Numbered from the stretch's first letter, positions 1-10,164 are shown. The stretch is DNA of 64,000 nucleotides from Macrosoma leucophasiata (GCA_036365455.1 JAWQUS010000021.1:20396001-20460000); one strand, 5' to 3'. Notes: generated by a model not told the origin, from the sequence alone. Translations and numbers: made by a program.

Positions 1-381
1 GATCCAGGACTTACCGACAGGCTCGAACATCTGAGCCTGCGCAGAGACATTGGGAGTCTGTGCGTGTTGTACCGTCTCTACAATGGTGAGTGCTCTGCTG
101 AACTATTTGACATGGTGCCACCGTCTCTTTTCCTACACCGTACTACCCGCCGAAGAGAGAAGTTCCACCCACACCGACTGGACACTTGGCAGTGCTCAAC
201 GGTGCGGTTTTCACGTTCGTTCCTGCCCAGAACGTGTAAATTGTGGAACGAACTTCCCTCTGAGGTGTTCCCTAGGTGCTACAATATGGGGTTCTTCAAA
301 AATGGCGTCAAAAGAGTCCTTCAGGGCTGGCAGCGCGTTGGCAACTCCCCTGGTGTTGCAAATGTTCATAGGCGACGGTGA
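1..381 (+). CDS. Partial C-terminus of a non-LTR retrotransposon reverse transcriptase
   Basis: The frame is open from base 1 (no start in the window) to a stop at 379-381, giving about 126 residues. It contains the segment LPRTCKLWNELPSEVFP followed by YNMGFFKNGVKR, the pattern I know from the last ~100 residues of LINE polymerases in moths and butterflies. The catalytic RT core lies off the left edge. It is followed directly by a LINE 3' UTR and a poly-A tract, which confirms its nature. An internal ATG at 64 is just a methionine within the frame. It would act in target-primed reverse transcription; this copy is at best a fragment here. Confidence 0.8.
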   Translation, partial: DPGLTDRLEHLSLRRDIGSLCVLYRLYNGECSAELFDMVPPSLFLHRTTRRREKFHPHRLDTWQCSTVRFSRSFLPRTCKLWNELPSEVFPRCYNMGFFKNGVKRVLQGWQRVGNSPGVANVHRRR

Positions 382-454
382 CCACTTTCCATCAGGTGGC
401 CCGTTTGCTTGTCTGTCAATCTTCAGACATAAAAAAAAAAAAAAAAAAAAAAAA
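1..454 (+). mobile_element. LINE 3' end with 3' UTR and poly-A tail
   Basis: RT C-terminus (1-381), a short 3' UTR (to about 429) containing GTGACCACTTTCCATCAGG, then an A tract of 24 bases at 431-454. The same UTR recurs at 4083-4172 and, inverted, at 58783-58914. The tail abuts the interior of an M1 MITE (455-540), so the LINE appears inserted into that MITE. Confidence 0.8.
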
Positions 455-540
455 GTTGCATTGTCAAATATGCAGGATAGAAAAAGACAAACGAGAGATT
501 AGCAACATTTTAGCTAAAATACGTTTATGTATAAGGTGGT
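455..540 (+). mobile_element. M1 MITE, right-hand fragment
   Basis: Matches the right half of the complete copies at 27919-28064 and 31323-31474, ending in the inverted-repeat sequence TACGTTTATG-ATAAGG. The left half is missing because the LINE tail is joined directly to it. Confidence 0.7.
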
Positions 541-1002
541 AAAAGTATTGAAGTAATTTATTAATGTATGCAAAAACTGTACATTGCTCTCTTTTGTCTC
601 CAAATATACAGAGTCTAGTTAAATAAAATACATGACAGTTTTTTTACCTATTATCGCATCATAAAATTTTCACATCAGAAAAAATCTCACCATTGAAAGC
701 AATTATTCGGAATTCAAATCAGTTAAAACTTACCAAATTCTGAAATGTATTTCAATTGACATCTCTAAAACCCGTCGCACTGAAACCAGCCGCTGGTTGA
801 ACAGAAATGGGTTCGTGATTAATCAAGCTTGGAACAGACACCGGGAATTGAAAAGTTTATTCTTAAGTTATTTTTGGTGCACGTTTCAAATAAGCATGCA
901 AATCCGGGAATGTAAGTGATTACTAGCGAATGGAAATACTGCTGTTGATCAATAATTATATTTGTTGTTATATTCAGGTGCCTTTTTTTTACCTTATTAT
1001 TC
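541..1002. other. AT-rich sequence, nothing recognised
   Basis: No repeat family of this window and no convincing coding frame. The minus-strand frame over 819-1073 runs into an S3 fragment and is not gene-like. Confidence 0.5.
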
Positions 1003-1069
1003 TGTATCTTGCTGTTGTACCCATACAACATATACATAAACACCCAAAACCCGAAAAACATTTCTTTAC
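1003..1069 (-). mobile_element. S3 SINE 3' fragment
   Basis: Contains the S3 tail words TGTTGTACCCATACAACA and the AAACACCCA...CCCGAAA block, as at 28740-28954, in minus orientation. Divergent. Confidence 0.5.
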
Positions 1070-1106
1070 GCAAAACAAGTAATTATTCCGGTACGAGTGT
1101 CGAAAC

Positions 1107-1180
1107 CGTGAGCCTCGCGAGCCTATTGCCATCTCAAGGCACAATACCAACCTCCTGAGGGCGATATGGAAAAACTTTGG
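1107..1180 (-). mobile_element. S2 SINE internal fragment
   Basis: GTGAGCCTCGCGAGCCTATTGCCATCTC... aligns to the S2 segment GGCGAGCCTGTTGCCATCTCC seen at 43911-44196 and 23868-24180; no tRNA head. Confidence 0.5.
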
Positions 1181-1186
1181 GAATCT

Positions 1187-1366
1187 ACTGGTGGTAGAGC
1201 TCCAGTGACGGAGCTCGCGAGCGAAGGCACCACCACATTACCTAATATACTTGCCGCTAAATGGTAGTGTTCAGCACTATCGTGTTCCGGTCAGGTGGTA
1301 ATGTTGTTGGTTCACAGAGGCATCAGGAGTGGTACTCCTGATGCCTCTGTGCCGGAAATTACAGAG
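1187..1366 (+). mobile_element. S1a SINE copy folded back on itself
   Basis: Starts at the family 5' end ACTGGTGGTAGAGCTCC and runs forward to about 1330, then switches to the complementary strand of the same family (CTCCTGATGCCTCTGTGCCGG). The junction is a hairpin with perfect 18-bp arms (1313-1330 and 1334-1351) and a 3-base loop. Confidence 0.8.
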
Positions 1367-1370
1367 CCAT

Positions 1371-1432
1371 TCCCTTGTTTTTATTCTTTAATATGTTTTA
1401 TTTGTGTGTACAATAAAGAGTATTGTATTGTA
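1371..1432 (+). mobile_element. LINE 3' terminal fragment (GTATT tail)
   Basis: GTGTACAATAAAGAGTATTGTATTG matches the end of the LINE UTR at 38690-38797; it contains an AATAAA signal and a short tandem tail. Confidence 0.5.
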
Positions 1433-1721
1433 TCCCCAACTTTTCATCGCACGACAAACAAAACCAGACGCCATTAGCGCGAAATTTCCCGAAGCTCGTT
1501 AAAACAATTACACAATAAAAACTGAAACCAATTTACAGAACAAATAGCGGTGCACTCGAGACCACATTAGCAAGGCCAAATAAAACTAAGTACTAGGTGA
1601 AGGTGGTAGAAAGTAAACCAAGGTTGCAAGTTGGAATAGTTTTAAAGCTAAGAAGATAGCGGTAAGGGTAAATGCGGTGTAATTTTTGTGGATGTTTCCT
1701 GATAGCAGAACCAACTTCTCT

Positions 1722-1836
1722 CAAGTTGAAACACGTCTACAGCTGGGCAAAGCCTTCCCCAAAGACGCTCATAACAGTGTTGTGCGTCAGTAGGGGAGAA
1801 TATGCTATAATCGCCACGGTTGGCAGGCGGATCATA
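1722..1836 (-). repeat. R4 repeat fragment
   Basis: AGCTGGGCAAAGCCTTCCCC and ATATGCTATAATCGCCACG match the reverse of R4 at 7039-7256, with a divergent middle. Confidence 0.55.
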
Positions 1837-1975
1837 AATATGAATATACATATCTATTATACATGAAACAAAACATTTCAATATAGACCTCCAAAGGTCT
1901 AAATTATTTTGTCTCTCTCTTAGACTCCGTGAAGTTATTACGGGGTCATAAATTATCATCAAATGGAACAAATCA

Positions 1976-2031
1976 TGTGGCGGCAAATAGATAAGATAAT
2001 GCAATCGTGCCTGTAGCGACACTCTACCACC
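1976..2031 (-). mobile_element. S1 5' end fragment
   Basis: TGGCGGCAAATAGATAAGATAATGC through CTCTACCACCC is the reversed S1 head. It lies tail-less next to a plus-strand S1 fragment. Confidence 0.6.
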
Positions 2032-2059
2032 CGTAAAAATAAACATGTTCTGCAAAACG

Positions 2060-2223
2060 TACAATCATTTCCGGCACAGAGGGATAACACCTTAGGCCTC
2101 AGGAGTGGTAACGCATCTGCATTTTGACCTTGGTCTTTGTGTAGGTGTCTATAGGCTGCAGTCATCACTTAACAACAATGTGAACTGCAAGCTTGTTTGC
2201 CACTTGCATTACATAAAAAAAAG
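2060..2223 (+). mobile_element. S1a SINE, 5'-truncated
   Basis: Runs from ATTTCCGGCACAGAGG through the conserved tail AATGTGAACTGCAAGCTTG to a short A tract. About 55% of the full length. Confidence 0.8.
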
Positions 2224-2324
2224 AATTTTCACACAAATATTAATATAAAGTATGTCAAAAACCACAAACAGTAGTTTACGGTTTTTGACAAACTTTAGAT
2301 TACTACTATACTATACTTAGTATT

Positions 2325-2476
2325 GAGACAACCGGTTAGTCCAGTGGTTTGTGACGACCGCTCGATTCGAAGAGTAGCGGGTTCGAATCGGGACAAATAT
2401 TTGTATTGTGTGTGTACAACGGCACCTACGACACAGATTTATTCCTAGTGTGGGCTGTAAATGTAAGCGTATTTTG
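2325..2476 (+). mobile_element. S3 tRNA-derived SINE, diverged
   Basis: Head CCGGTTAGTCCAGTGG (A-box-like) and GGGTTCGAATCGGGACAA (B-box GGTTCGAAT), then ACAACGGCACC and GTAAGCGTATTTTG tail. Same layout as 24659-24842. Confidence 0.7.
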
Positions 2477-2535
2477 TATTTTTATCAAGGCCCATTCAGA
2501 CAAACCAAGTACATCAATCCCTACTTCCCTACTAT

Positions 2536-2866
2536 CCCTACTAATATAATAAATGTGATAGTAACTCTGTCTGTCTGTCTGTTACCTTTTCACGTCCAAA
2601 CGCGTGAACCGATTTTAATGAGATTTGGCACGTAGGTAGAGTTGAATTTGAGAAAGAACATAGGCTACTTTTGTCTCCTTATATTCCCTCACCCCCCTTA
2701 AATAGGGGGTGGCCCCTATATTCCTTATATCTCTCCTTATATTCCCTCACCCCCCTTAAATAGGGGCCACCCCCTATTTAAGGGGGGTGAGGGAATATAA
2801 GGAGAGTTACTATCACTATTTATAAAACGACATCCACGCGGACGAAGCCGCGGGCTACAGCTAGTT
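2536..2866 (+). repeat. R2 microsatellite-bearing repeat with internal palindrome
   Basis: Begins TAATATAATAAATGTGATAG, then CTGTCTGTCTGTCTG, ACGTCCAAACGCGTGAACCG, and ends GGACGAAGCCGCGGGCTACAGCTAGT, a layout I know from dispersed lepidopteran repeats. A minus copy lies at 36318-36498. It differs from that copy by a C/G-rich insertion holding a long perfect hairpin. Confidence 0.75.
2731..2806. repeat. Perfect 36-bp palindrome with 4-base loop
   Basis: Arms 2731-2766 and 2771-2806 are exact reverse complements, loop CCAC. An additional direct copy of most of the arm lies at about 2675-2712. Confidence 0.95.
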
Positions 2867-3194
2867 CATAATATATTATTATTTCGGTAGCCAGCGGTTT
2901 CAGTTAAAATTTAATCCTATTTCACTTAGATACCCATAGGAAGCCTCAAGAGAGGTTTAGACCCAGATTCAAATAACACGACAACATATCAAATAGGAAG
3001 ACTGATTTATATCCCCATTCCCAGAAGTCCGTCAGGGTAGGAAGAGATACGGTATTAGAAATATATGTACTCACTTTTTATTTGTAGATTACTGAAATGA
3101 TAACAGCTTAGGCATTATTTACACAAAAACGGTGTAGGCAGCAGGCCCGCCGCTTCTGTGTAATTCATTAATGTCATCTTCGGCGATTTTTTAT

Positions 3195-3569
3195 GAAGTG
3201 CGCATAGCCCCATGGCTGGTGTAGATCGGAAGCGATCTACTCGGTTAGGCGATTCGGGCACGTTCGGGTGTGTGATGGGTGACCGCTGGTGGCAAAATAA
3301 AATGCGCGTTTCCGTGCTTCGGAGGGCACGTTAAGCCGTTGGTCCCGATTGCTATCGATAGATAGCAGTCGTTAAACCTTGTCAGAGGCCTTATGGCGGT
3401 TTGAAGCGGTTGAGGCGGTTTGAAAACATCCGACAGTGGGTTGGCCATTAACCCTTATCTCCACCAATCCGCATTGGAGCAGCGTAGTGGAGTAAATTCC
3501 AGGCCTCCTCCCAAAAAGGGGAGAGACTCGTGCCCAGCAGTAGGACGTATCAAGGGTTGCCATTATTAT
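3195..3569 (+). mobile_element. S4 repeat with RTE-like tail
   Basis: Contains GTGTAGATCGGAAGCGATCTAC, TTCCGTGCTTCGGAGGGCACG, ATTGGAGCAGCGTAGTGGAG and GCCCAGCAGTAGGACGTATC, ending in a short ATT run. The reversed copy at 15589-15938 spans the same limits. The tail resembles RTE-type LINE 3' ends, so this may be a SINE that uses an RTE partner. Confidence 0.7.
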
Positions 3570-4082
3570 TTACAATTTCTGTGAAAAGGTTTTGAAGCTG
3601 TACACGCCTGCACTGCGCATGCACTGCACCTTCACCTTACGCAGTTTCTGTATTAATGACGCCTTAAGCCATAGCCTCAAGAGTGGCAACGCAACGCATC
3701 TACATTGAAATATTTTGTTTCATTATTGACTTCCGTCACTACGAAAAAACAAGAGAAGTTGTTAAAAAAAAACAGTAGGTGGACTTATGTACGCATTTAA
3801 GAATATATATGTACTTCTATAGCGTAACAATCGCTAATGAAGGCAAAGACAAAACGACAAAAAATGATTAGCAGCTAACTTCAGAATGTCGCTTTTATTT
3901 GTTTAGCAATTAACTTCAGACTGTCGCTTTTGGTAGTATTATTCTCTGGTTTTGGTGTGCGTGCGCATCGTACAAATTTATACTTACTCATTTTTTTTTT
4001 CAATTCCGTCAAAAGAAGTATATCTTCCAAAATAATACCAATTTACAGTGAATAGAAAAATAAGGGGTTATTCAGGTAGGGC
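3570..4082. other. AT-rich sequence with a short possible S1 scrap
   Basis: A weak S1 likeness (GCCTCAAGAGTGGCAACGCA) lies near 3670-3700. Otherwise nothing recognised. Confidence 0.4.
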
Positions 4083-4172
4083 GTCTAAAGAATCTTTCAG
4101 GTCTGTCAGCGCGTTGGCATTTCCCCGGTGATGCAAATGTTCATAACCGACAGTGACCACTTTCCATTAGGT
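4083..4172 (+). mobile_element. LINE 3' UTR fragment interrupted by S1
   Basis: Aligns with 315-410 (CAGCGCGTTGGCATTTCCCC, CAAATGTTCATAACCGACAG, GTGACCACTTTCCATTAGG) and breaks off exactly where an inverted S1 begins. Confidence 0.7.
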
Positions 4173-4431
4173 TTATTTATGTAAAGAAGGAGGCAAACAA
4201 GCACGCAGCTAACATTGATGTTAAGTGATGACTGCAGCCTATAGACACCCACACAAAGACCAAGGTCAACATGCAGATGCGTTACCACTCCTGAGCCCTA
4301 AGGTGTTATGCCTCTGCACCGTAAATTACAAGGAACACGATAGTGCTGAACACTACCATTTAGCGGCAAGTATATTACGTAATGCGGTGATGCCTACGCC
4401 CGCGAGCTCTGTCACTGGAGCTCTATCACTA
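4173..4431 (-). mobile_element. S1a SINE with internal deletion
   Basis: Tail (ATTGATGTTAAGTGATGACTG) to head (GGAGCTCTATCACTAG). The stretch between the AATTACA and GGAACACGATAGTGC words is shortened by about 20 bp. Inserted in the 3' UTR of a LINE. Confidence 0.8.
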
Positions 4432-4436
4432 GAAAA

Positions 4437-4651
4437 CTGCAGCCTACACAAAACCAGAAGTCAAAATGCATATGCGTTGCCACTCTTGAGCCTTTAGTTT
4501 TTCTGTCTTTGCGATAGTTCTAACGGATAAAGTATCCATCTAACCGGAATACGATAGTGCTGAACACTACCATTTGGCGGCAGATAGATTAGATAATGCT
4601 GTGGTGCCTACGTCCTTGAACTCTTTCACTGGCATTCTTCCACCACTGAGG
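4437..4651 (-). mobile_element. S1b SINE lacking its A tail
   Basis: CTGCAGCCTACACAAAACCAG to CATTCTTCCACCACT in minus sense, S1b-like. It abuts the 5' end of the S1a at 4173-4431. Confidence 0.7.
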
Positions 4652-4736
4652 TGGTCCGTCAGCGTGTCTGTCAACCATATGATATGAAAAAGATATTATT
4701 GGCTCGTGATTTAGCTCTGCACACCAAGCAGGTTAT

Positions 4737-5064
4737 ATCTATACAAATAAATAAAATTGGAGTGTCTGTTTGTAATATAAAAATAACCCCTTTTTACTTA
4801 ATGCATATGTATACACCATACACGGTACATATAAAAAAACAAAATTTTATACAATTTTTGTCCGTCTGTCTGTCAGTCTGTCTGTCTGTTTGGCGAGGCT
4901 AATCTTGGGAACGGTTGGACCGATTTTGACGGGACTTTCACTGGCAGATAGCTGATGTAATAAGGATTAACTTAGGCTACTTTTATACTAGACGCGCCTA
5001 TGACTTCGTCCGGGTAGATACTGAATAATCATAAATTCGCACGCGAAGTCGCGGGCACAGCTAG
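4737..5064 (+). repeat. R1 microsatellite-cored repeat
   Basis: Starts ATCTATACAAATAAATAAAATTGG, passes a CTGT/CAGT tract at about 4860-4890, then ACCGATTTTGACGGGACTTTC and ends CGCGGGCACAGCTAGT. Same order as the copies at 18150, 49587 and 55000. I link it tentatively to the microsatellite-associated interspersed elements known in moths. Confidence 0.75.
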
Positions 5065-5602
5065 TAATTACATATAATCTTAATCATAATCAAATTACAG
5101 ACGAGGATAAAGATTTCTAATACTTCATCTTAAACTATGTGAAAAGGGGATTTATGTACATAGTGAACTCCGATTGTTGAAAATCCATTTCAAATTTGTC
5201 ACTAATCTAACTTTTAATAGGTGGGCCTTTCCGACCCTCGTCACGGCGGGCTTCTGTTTTGCCCAAACGTCAATATCCTTACCGATCTATTTATTTCAAT
5301 GTTGACTTTAGCCAGCTAGGATTTTTTGTGCCACCCTTGTTACGGCTACGCAATGGTATCGGTTACAAAGGGACTGCCGGTATTTTTGAAGCGTTTTCGT
5401 AAGCTGATCTTTAATTTAAATGCTTTAGGGACGGTTCGTTCGAAGGTGTGATATCATGGGCTTGTTTAATTACTTTGTTATCAAATTTACTTATACACGT
5501 TGTAGAGTAACGATCCTGGGAATTAATTATTATTGGAGGTATTAAATGCATATAGCTTAGAGACAAAGTAGGTTACATAGGACGCAGTTAAAATTATCTT
5601 AG
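5065..5602. other. Unrecognised sequence
   Basis: No family match within the window. A GC-richer patch at 5215-5400 may be an old unplaced repeat. Confidence 0.4.
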
Positions 5603-5688
5603 TGAACACTACAATACTACCATTTGGTGGCAGGTAGATTGAGTGATGCGGTGGTGCCTACGCCCGCGAGATCCGTCTCTAGAGCTAG
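5603..5688 (-). mobile_element. S1 5' end fragment
   Basis: CTACCATTTGGTGGCAGGTAG through CGCCCGCGAGATCCGTC, the reversed head of S1; no tail. Confidence 0.7.
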
Positions 5689-5994
5689 TCATAATCAAGC
5701 ACCAAATAATAAGGCACACTAAATCTTGAAGCTATATTTATCCATGTTTATCTCAACTAATTCCCTGTTGGGATGAAATTTCAAAATACAAATTGAAGTC
5801 TCGGGGAACGTTTTAAATGTAATAAGTAGACAATGGAGTAAATGCAAGAACGCTAAGTGATCTTGAAGCCACGTAGCGGATGTTGATGTGGTTTTCACTA
5901 ATGGATACACAGATGGGTTACTATATTACAGCAGAGAAGATCCGGAAGATATGGGTGGCTGTATTTCAGTAGCGAAGATAATGATGAAAGTTTG

Positions 5995-6057
5995 ACTGGT
6001 GGTGGTCCAGTGACGGAGCTCGCGGGCCTAGGCACCACCGCATTACCTAATATACCT
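5995..6057 (+). mobile_element. S1 5' end fragment (head only)
   Basis: ACTGGTGGTGGTCCAGTGAC to CATTACCTAATATACC. Only the first ~60 bp, with no A tail, so not a simple 5'-truncated retrocopy. Confidence 0.75.
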
Positions 6058-6138
6058 AAAAAAAATTATGGTCTCTTTTCGCGTTACCTGTGGAAACTCA
6101 TCAAATCATCCCATGGCATCTCACACAACATTTTTTCG

Positions 6139-6295
6139 GGATAAAAAGTCCTATAATCTAGTCAGCTAATACCCTATCTGTATAACAAATTTCATCAAAA
6201 TCCGTTTAGTAGTTTCGGCGTGATTGACGGATGAACATCCAAACATCTACACAAAGAAACTTTCACATTTATAATATTAGTGTGATATAAAAAAA
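6139..6295 (-). repeat. R2-like dispersed repeat
   Basis: TTTCATCAAAATCCGTTTAG, TTTCGGCGTGATTGACGG and AACTTTCACATTTATAATATTAG follow the reversed R2 layout seen at 36318-36498. Confidence 0.6.
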
Positions 6296-6680
6296 TTGTA
6301 CATTAGACCACAAATTTTAATAAAATCCAATTCTAAAATTTCATTTTCCTGCACCACATCTGAACCTATCCGAGAAGATATGCCATCAAAGGTTTTTAAA
6401 GTTCCATTCGGTAGATATTGGTATCCGCGGATGATATTAGATCGGTATTAAAACGATATTGTTCCGATATTGATCTGCACTTTGTTTCGTTTTATTCGAC
6501 ATCGGTTCTTTTGTAGGTTTATGTAATATGGACTTTTTGTTAAAGCTGAACAGATGAATTGTTGATGTTTTTTTTTACCAACATTTTTGGATTAATTTGA
6601 AGTGAGGATATAACTTTCTTCTCACGTACCGTATAGTATGAGAGATCATGGTCTTTCAAGATTGCCTACTACTAATCTGT

Positions 6681-6904
6681 GAAAAATGTTTTACTGGTGG
6701 TAGAGCTCCAATGATGGAGCTCGCGGACGTAGGCACCACCGCATTACCTTACGTCCTCCGTCACTAAAGCTCTACCACCAGGAAAACATTTTTTTATTAT
6801 TACACGAAATAATTAAAAAAAAAATACTGGTGGTAGAGATCCAGTGACAGAGCTCGCGGGCGTAGATACCACCGCATTACCTTATATACTTACCGCTAAA
6901 TAGT
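6681..6904. mobile_element. Three S1 heads, two in fold-back arrangement
   Basis: Plus head 6693-6750, minus head 6751-6781, plus head 6826-6904. The first two form a hairpin that also includes flanking sequence (GAAAAATGTTTT before, GAAAACATTTTTTT after), so the inversion happened after the S1 insertion. None has a tail. Confidence 0.75.
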
Positions 6905-7038
6905 GACCTTGAGCCTTCTTATGAGGCCCATAGAGAGCGACCACGTTTCTGTCCCATATGTCATCACTGGCAGATTTTTTTTCTACTACTAGAAAATATT
7001 TTTTTTCTACTAGTAGAAAAAAATTCTTCCACTAGTCA

Positions 7039-7256
7039 GTGCATTCAGTCAATACGGTCACAATGACGGTCAAGCCATTACAATGGCTGGTAGTAAGTGC
7101 AATATCCCAAGATATGCAGCAGCGTCTTGCGATAAAATGACCACCACTGCGATCGCCAATCCACACTCCAAGCGTGCTGATTATAGCATATCCCCCTTTG
7201 TGGGGAAGGCTTTACCCAGCAGTGGCCATTTTTCAGCTGAAACGATGATGATACTA
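7039..7256 (+). repeat. R4 repeat with GATGAT end
   Basis: Runs TTCAGTCAATACGGTCAC, CACCACTGCGATCGCCAATCC, CCAGCAGTGGCCATTTTTCAG to GATGATGATAC. Copies at 38811-39016 (plus) and 51727-51826 (minus) share both limits. The end resembles RTE-type LINE tails. Confidence 0.65.
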
Positions 7257-8289
7257 AAAAAAATTACATCAATATGACTGACTGCACTAACATCACGTTT
7301 CGAAGGCTGCAAGTTCCCACTGTAAGAGTCCTCGCAGACAAAGAGCGGTCAGAGTTCCGCGTTCTAGTGACCGTTGACCGCTCAAGAGTTCCGACGCACA
7401 GAGGTGGCGTTTAAATTCTTACGTTCTAGTTTCGTTTGTGTCTTTGTACATGCAACATGTCTTTAGAAATTTCATCTTCCAATGAAGAATTATTGGTTTG
7501 TGGAGCTTAGGAGCTTTTTAAAAGAAACTAACTCTTAGAACGTGACGTTCTCCTTTGACTGCCGTGGTCTGATTGCCCGCTATGTGCGTTGTTGTATAGA
7601 CTCGGTACATTCTTAACAACGCCGAACTCTGAACTCCAGGTCGCTCTCTGTCTGCGTAGGCTCTTACAGACGAAACCATTAACTTTCCTCTAAACTCTGT
7701 TTTCGTGGAGACGTCACTTGTCATAATTATTATGACGCGCAATGGTAACTGCAGCGAATTTCACAAGCATTCCATTACCTTTTAAAACCCGGATTTTATA
7801 CCCTATTCCACTGAATTAAAGTTTCAGCTAACCGCAAACATTGCCGCTTGCATTGGAGTTGGCAAAGTTATCCTAGAAGTTGGTTCATATGATTTTTAAC
7901 TTTAATGTTATGAGAATAAGGTTATATGTGAGTCATTAAGGATTATAGTTGTGGTAACGAGCAAGGCTCACTTTTAATTTGTCATATAAAGCGAGATTTA
8001 TACGTTATAGTTTAATGGCGGCTCTAAAGGTGAGAGATTGTTTTATTACTTTTGCGGTCTAGCCTTAAGATTTTTCTTTTCAGTAATTTTAATGCTTATA
8101 TTTTGCTTTGAAATAAATATTCAAAATGAATGTTTGGAATATTTTTTTCGAAGCATTCGTTTAGAATAATTATTTCTAAGCGGGAATGTAAACTTTTCAG
8201 TGTGAAAATCAAAACGTAATATAAGGGATATTGATGTAATCTTTTTTTTCTGCTACGATTTTGTTAGTTAGCAAAGACTGTTAGTTTTT
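7257..8289. other. Mostly unique sequence with an imperfect inverted repeat
   Basis: TAAGAGTCCTCGCAGACAAAG near 7323 has an imperfect reverse complement near 7612-7662. The rest is AT-rich and unrecognised; frames are short. Confidence 0.5.
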
Positions 8290-8585
8290 ACTGGTGGTAG
8301 AGCTCCAGTGACGGAGCTCGCGGGCGTAGGCACCACCGCATTACCTGATTTACTTGCCGCTAAATGGTAGTGTTCAGCACTATCGTGTTCCGGTCAGGTG
8401 GTAATGTACGGCCCTGTAATTTCCGGCACAGAGGCATAACACCTTAGGCCTCAGGAGTGGTAACGCATTTGCATTTTGACCTTGGTCTTTGTGTGGGTGT
8501 CTATAGGCTGCAGTCATCACTTAACATCAATGTGAACTGCATGCGTGTTTACCAAATCAATCACATAAAAAAAAAAAAAAAAAAA
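8290..8585 (+). mobile_element. S1a SINE, full length
   Basis: From ACTGGTGGTAGAGCTCCAG to an A tract of about 20 at 8566-8585. All family blocks are present in order. No clear target-site duplication found by eye. Confidence 0.9.
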
Positions 8586-8694
8586 GACAGTTCGCAGAAC
8601 CGATTGTAGAGGAATAATGTAGATGTGTTAAAATTTCTGAATTAGTTTTGTCGATTTAGAACATACTCTTCAAAGGGTAAGAGGTCTCAGTCCC

Positions 8695-8822
8695 ATTAGG
8701 TCTCAGTCATGGCAATGCATCTGAATTTTGACCTCTAACCTTTGTAGAGACATCTATAGGCTGCAATCACTTAAAATCCATGTGAACTGTATGCTTGTTT
8801 ATCAATTTATTACATAGAAAAC
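8695..8822 (+). mobile_element. S1b SINE, 5'-truncated
   Basis: TTAGGTCTCAGTCATGGCAATGC to ACTGTATGCTTGTTTATC and a weak A end. Diverged. Confidence 0.65.
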
Positions 8823-9311
8823 ATTGGTTGTCTGTTTTATTGATAATAATTTTACGTGGTAAGTTCATAACAAAACATACGCCACAACTCCGAACGCTTG
8901 GGCCGATCGTGACTGTTTATTTGTTTCGAACTCTCGCTTGCACGCTAGGCTCAGCCGAAACGTGACACTTTTTCGTGCGTGTAGCCAGTGTTAATCGATT
9001 TATAAGACGTTATGTTAGTTATGAGGGCCAAGTCTTTCACAGAAGTCATAGATACATACATACTCATGAAAACTTATCAACAACGAAAGAAAAACATCAT
9101 CATCACTCATTTCACGAAAAGTACACTCAAAAATAACTTAGCAAAAACTGTGAAAATCGCAAATCCATAATCCAATGTGGCGCTGACTGTGACAAATCGA
9201 TCCGCAAACCGTGCACTCAACTCTACATGTTTACTCTGCACCGGACAGCAACACGACAACTTACATATTATAACACCCAACGCCACAGACTAGAAAAAAC
9301 AGTGCTCCCAC

Positions 9312-9748
9312 TAGGGCTGCCAACTATTTTTTTGTGTAAAAATGTATGATTTTTGCCATCATCCTTACACAAAAAAATTATATATCCTCACGTTGATCAC
9401 TACAACCTATAGACATATACACAAAAATCAGAGGTCAAAATGCAGTTGCCACCCCTGAGACCTAAGGTGTCACTTCTCTGTGATAGTTATTACGCGACCA
9501 TACATTACCATCTAACCGGAACACGATAGTGCTAAACATTACCATTTAGCTGCAGATAGATTAGGTAATGCGGTGCCTAGACTGGAACTCTACCACTAGT
9601 ATAAAGCATTTTATCATATGCATTAATTCAGCATCAAAATGCTTAGGACTATAAATAAAATACTGTTTTTTTTTCCAAATAAACCGTTTTATATTCTTCT
9701 CAGACCTAAATATACTTTATTTCGTGTAAAAAAAAGTTGCCAACCCTA
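9312..9748. mobile_element. hAT-like TIR element split by an S1b
   Basis: Left end TAGGGCTGCCAACT and right end (complement) TAGGGTTGGCAACT form imperfect terminal inverted repeats. Flanking octamers GCTCCCAC (9304-9311) and ACTCCCAT (9749-9756) match at 6 of 8, as expected of an aged hAT target duplication. It has no coding capacity; its interior is interrupted by an S1b. Confidence 0.6.
9394..9600 (-). mobile_element. S1b SINE nested in the hAT-like element
   Basis: GATCACTACAACCTATAGAC to GGAACTCTACCACTAGT in minus sense, with the S1b diagnostic CTCTGTGATAGTTATTAC. The tail end is lost. Confidence 0.75.
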
Positions 9749-9756
9749 ACTCCCAT

Positions 9757-10164
9757 CCATAAAAACTACTAGCACACCCAAAACTTCTGCCAGTTTTTCA
9801 GCCACTCGGCTACACTGTGGCAGTTTATAGGTATTGTTATATGTACAGAAGTGAAGTTAGGTGCTAATGTTTTTGTTTGACGGAGGTTGGTAAGAGCAAA
9901 CACTTGGCAAGAAATAGCGTCGGAAAACCGGCAAAGTCGGTGTCGTTGTTTGGGGATATTTGTTCTGTATTCTGTTATCTTTTGAACAATCTCGAGTTTA
10001 ATGGATTAGAGTTTGTGAGTGTTTGGGATATTGAGGTATTGTTGGGCAAATGTCGTGGAAAATGCATTCCGGGTGTATTTGTATTTGAGGGTAGGTTTAC
10101 TTTTGATATTGGGATACTGTTCGAGTAGTGGCTATTGGTTTAGCTGTTTTCAGTCCTTTGTTTT
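9757..10164. other. Unrecognised sequence
   Basis: Two overlapping plus frames of about 80 codons (9877-10128 and 10019-10255) have no recognisable motif and the second enters an R3 repeat. I see no gene. Confidence 0.45.

Noticed and set aside
1648..2064. 138-codon minus frame
   Set aside because: It crosses R4 and S1 fragments in arbitrary frames.
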